This document shows, piece after piece, positions 6,566-7,081 of a stretch of DNA of 7,081 nt. Numbering within the stretch: position 1 is the first letter of the stretch; each line of letters starts with the position of its first letter. Position numbers and translations under genes: made by a program. Source of the DNA: a bacterium (GTDB lineage: Bacteria; SZUA-79; Acidulodesulfobacterales; Acidulodesulfobacteraceae); assembly GCA_021789455.1 (NCBI GenBank), contig JAJYJN010000053.1:1-7081 (forward strand). Reading direction: 5' to 3'. The notes under the pieces were generated by a model. The model was not told where the DNA came from. It saw nothing but the letters and a program-made list of their open reading frames with translations, and did not search any database.

Positions 6566-7081
6566 GCTCTTTAGTATTATTTCCGAGGAAGCCTCAAGAG
6601 CCATAGTCCACCTTAGGGCTTCAAGCGGGGTCGGCCCCCATGAAAAAGAACCATGGGATTTAATCATAAAAACGCCGTTTTCTTTAAACATATCTTTAGC
6701 TTCCAGTTTAAGCTTTAATCCGCCGGATTTGATATCTTCTATAAATTTAAGCGGCAGGATATATATTTCGGGAAAAAAATAGGCGGATTCAAAATCTACC
6801 GGGGTTATTTTATCTAAACCCGGGTATTCCGCGTGAAGCTTTCTAATAACTAAAGGAGAAGATTTGAATTTAACCGCCTTTTTTTTATTAAGAACTAAGG
6901 ACAGCGCAATAGCATTTACCGGATGGGAATGAAAAACGGTCGAGCCGGGAAAACTTTTTAATATGAATTTATGGACTTCCAGTTCCGAAGACGGTTCCGA
7001 CGCTCTCATGCTTTTGGCCGGATTCAATCCGTTCCGCGGTTGTTTTTCGGGGTCAAGCGGAACTGCGGTGAAATCGGAAGG
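6554..7081 (-). CDS. Class II aldolase/adducin-family protein, 5'-truncated by the window edge
   Basis: The frame is open to the right edge and gives 175 residues. The TTG at 7027 is therefore not needed as a start, and the true N-terminus lies outside. The zinc site of the FucA/AraD family is recognisable: Glu33 and His37 in SSELEVHKF, the HSHP motif with His51 and His53, and His143 in IKSHGSFSWG. These correspond to the catalytic Glu and the three metal-binding His residues of fuculose-phosphate aldolase. The C-terminal helix TPLEALRWTMALEASSEI is also typical. Family members cleave or epimerise sugar phosphates, or dehydrate methylthioribulose phosphate (MtnB). I cannot choose among these; the SHGSFSWG form differs from the common NHG-type motif. 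The stop lies within the 3' end of the ABC ATPase gene, a 12-bp tail-to-tail overlap. Confidence 0.82.
   Translation of the reverse strand, partial: PSDFTAVPLDPEKQPRNGLNPAKSMRASEPSSELEVHKFILKSFPGSTVFHSHPVNAIALSLVLNKKKAVKFKSSPLVIRKLHAEYPGLDKITPVDFESAYFFPEIYILPLKFIEDIKSGGLKLKLEAKDMFKENGVFMIKSHGSFSWGPTPLEALRWTMALEASSEIILKSLSF
6566..6601 (-). terminator. Weak terminator-like hairpin at the aldolase/ABC gene junction
   Basis: GCTCTT (6566-6571) and AAGAGC (6596-6601) can pair, enclosing an inner GAGG-AAG-CCTC hairpin (6585-6595) with an unpaired stretch on one arm. On the - strand it is followed by TTATCTTTTT, a short T-rich run, so it could slow or end aldolase transcription. It lies inside the aldolase coding region and the stem is interrupted, so support is thin. 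Confidence 0.2.

Noticed and set aside
7025..7027. TTG as the start of the aldolase-family gene
   Set aside because: The frame stays open to the window edge, and a start here would leave the family's N-terminal part missing; the gene is better read as cut by the edge.

Overview
The window holds the end of a division-gene cluster of a Gram-negative-type bacterium, followed by a set of accessory and metabolic genes on both strands. The DNA leans AT-rich, with very frequent AUA (Ile) and UUA (Leu) codons throughout, and no gene stands out in base or codon use. The look of FtsQ, FtsA and FtsZ suggests a deltaproteobacteria-like anaerobe, perhaps one of the uncultured acid-environment lineages. 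That placement is an impression, not a demonstrated result.

Left half, + strand (2-3569): the 3' part of ftsQ (cut by the window edge), ftsA (TTG start), ftsZ (strong ribosome binding site and a possible promoter of its own) and a small ModE-type winged-helix protein that starts 5 nt after the ftsZ stop. FtsQ is the periplasmic/transmembrane divisome linker, FtsA anchors FtsZ to the membrane, and FtsZ forms the ring. The ModE-like gene is the unusual passenger.

Middle, - strand (5657 down to 3527): a CbiX/SirB-type sirohydrochlorin chelatase followed by a radical SAM protein of the TIGR03960 type, probably one transcription unit. The radical SAM gene runs tail-to-tail into the ModE-like gene and overlaps it by 43 bp. 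In that overlap the four C-terminal cysteines of the radical SAM protein lie exactly opposite four histidines of the ModE-like tail.

Right part: a short divergent promoter region (5658-5746) separates cbiX from a + strand ABC-2 type (DrrA-like) ATPase that has no permease gene next to it. The ATPase gene overlaps, tail-to-tail by 12 bp, a - strand class II aldolase/adducin-family gene cut by the right edge.

The window is gene-dense: no gap longer than 100 bases lacks a gene. I see no tRNA, rRNA, insertion sequence, CRISPR array or obvious foreign island. I found no clear undescribed system. The points most worth checking are the mirrored Cys/His overlap, the dcw-linked ModE-like protein, the seven-codon linker ORF between cbiX and the radical SAM gene, and the orphan ABC ATPase.
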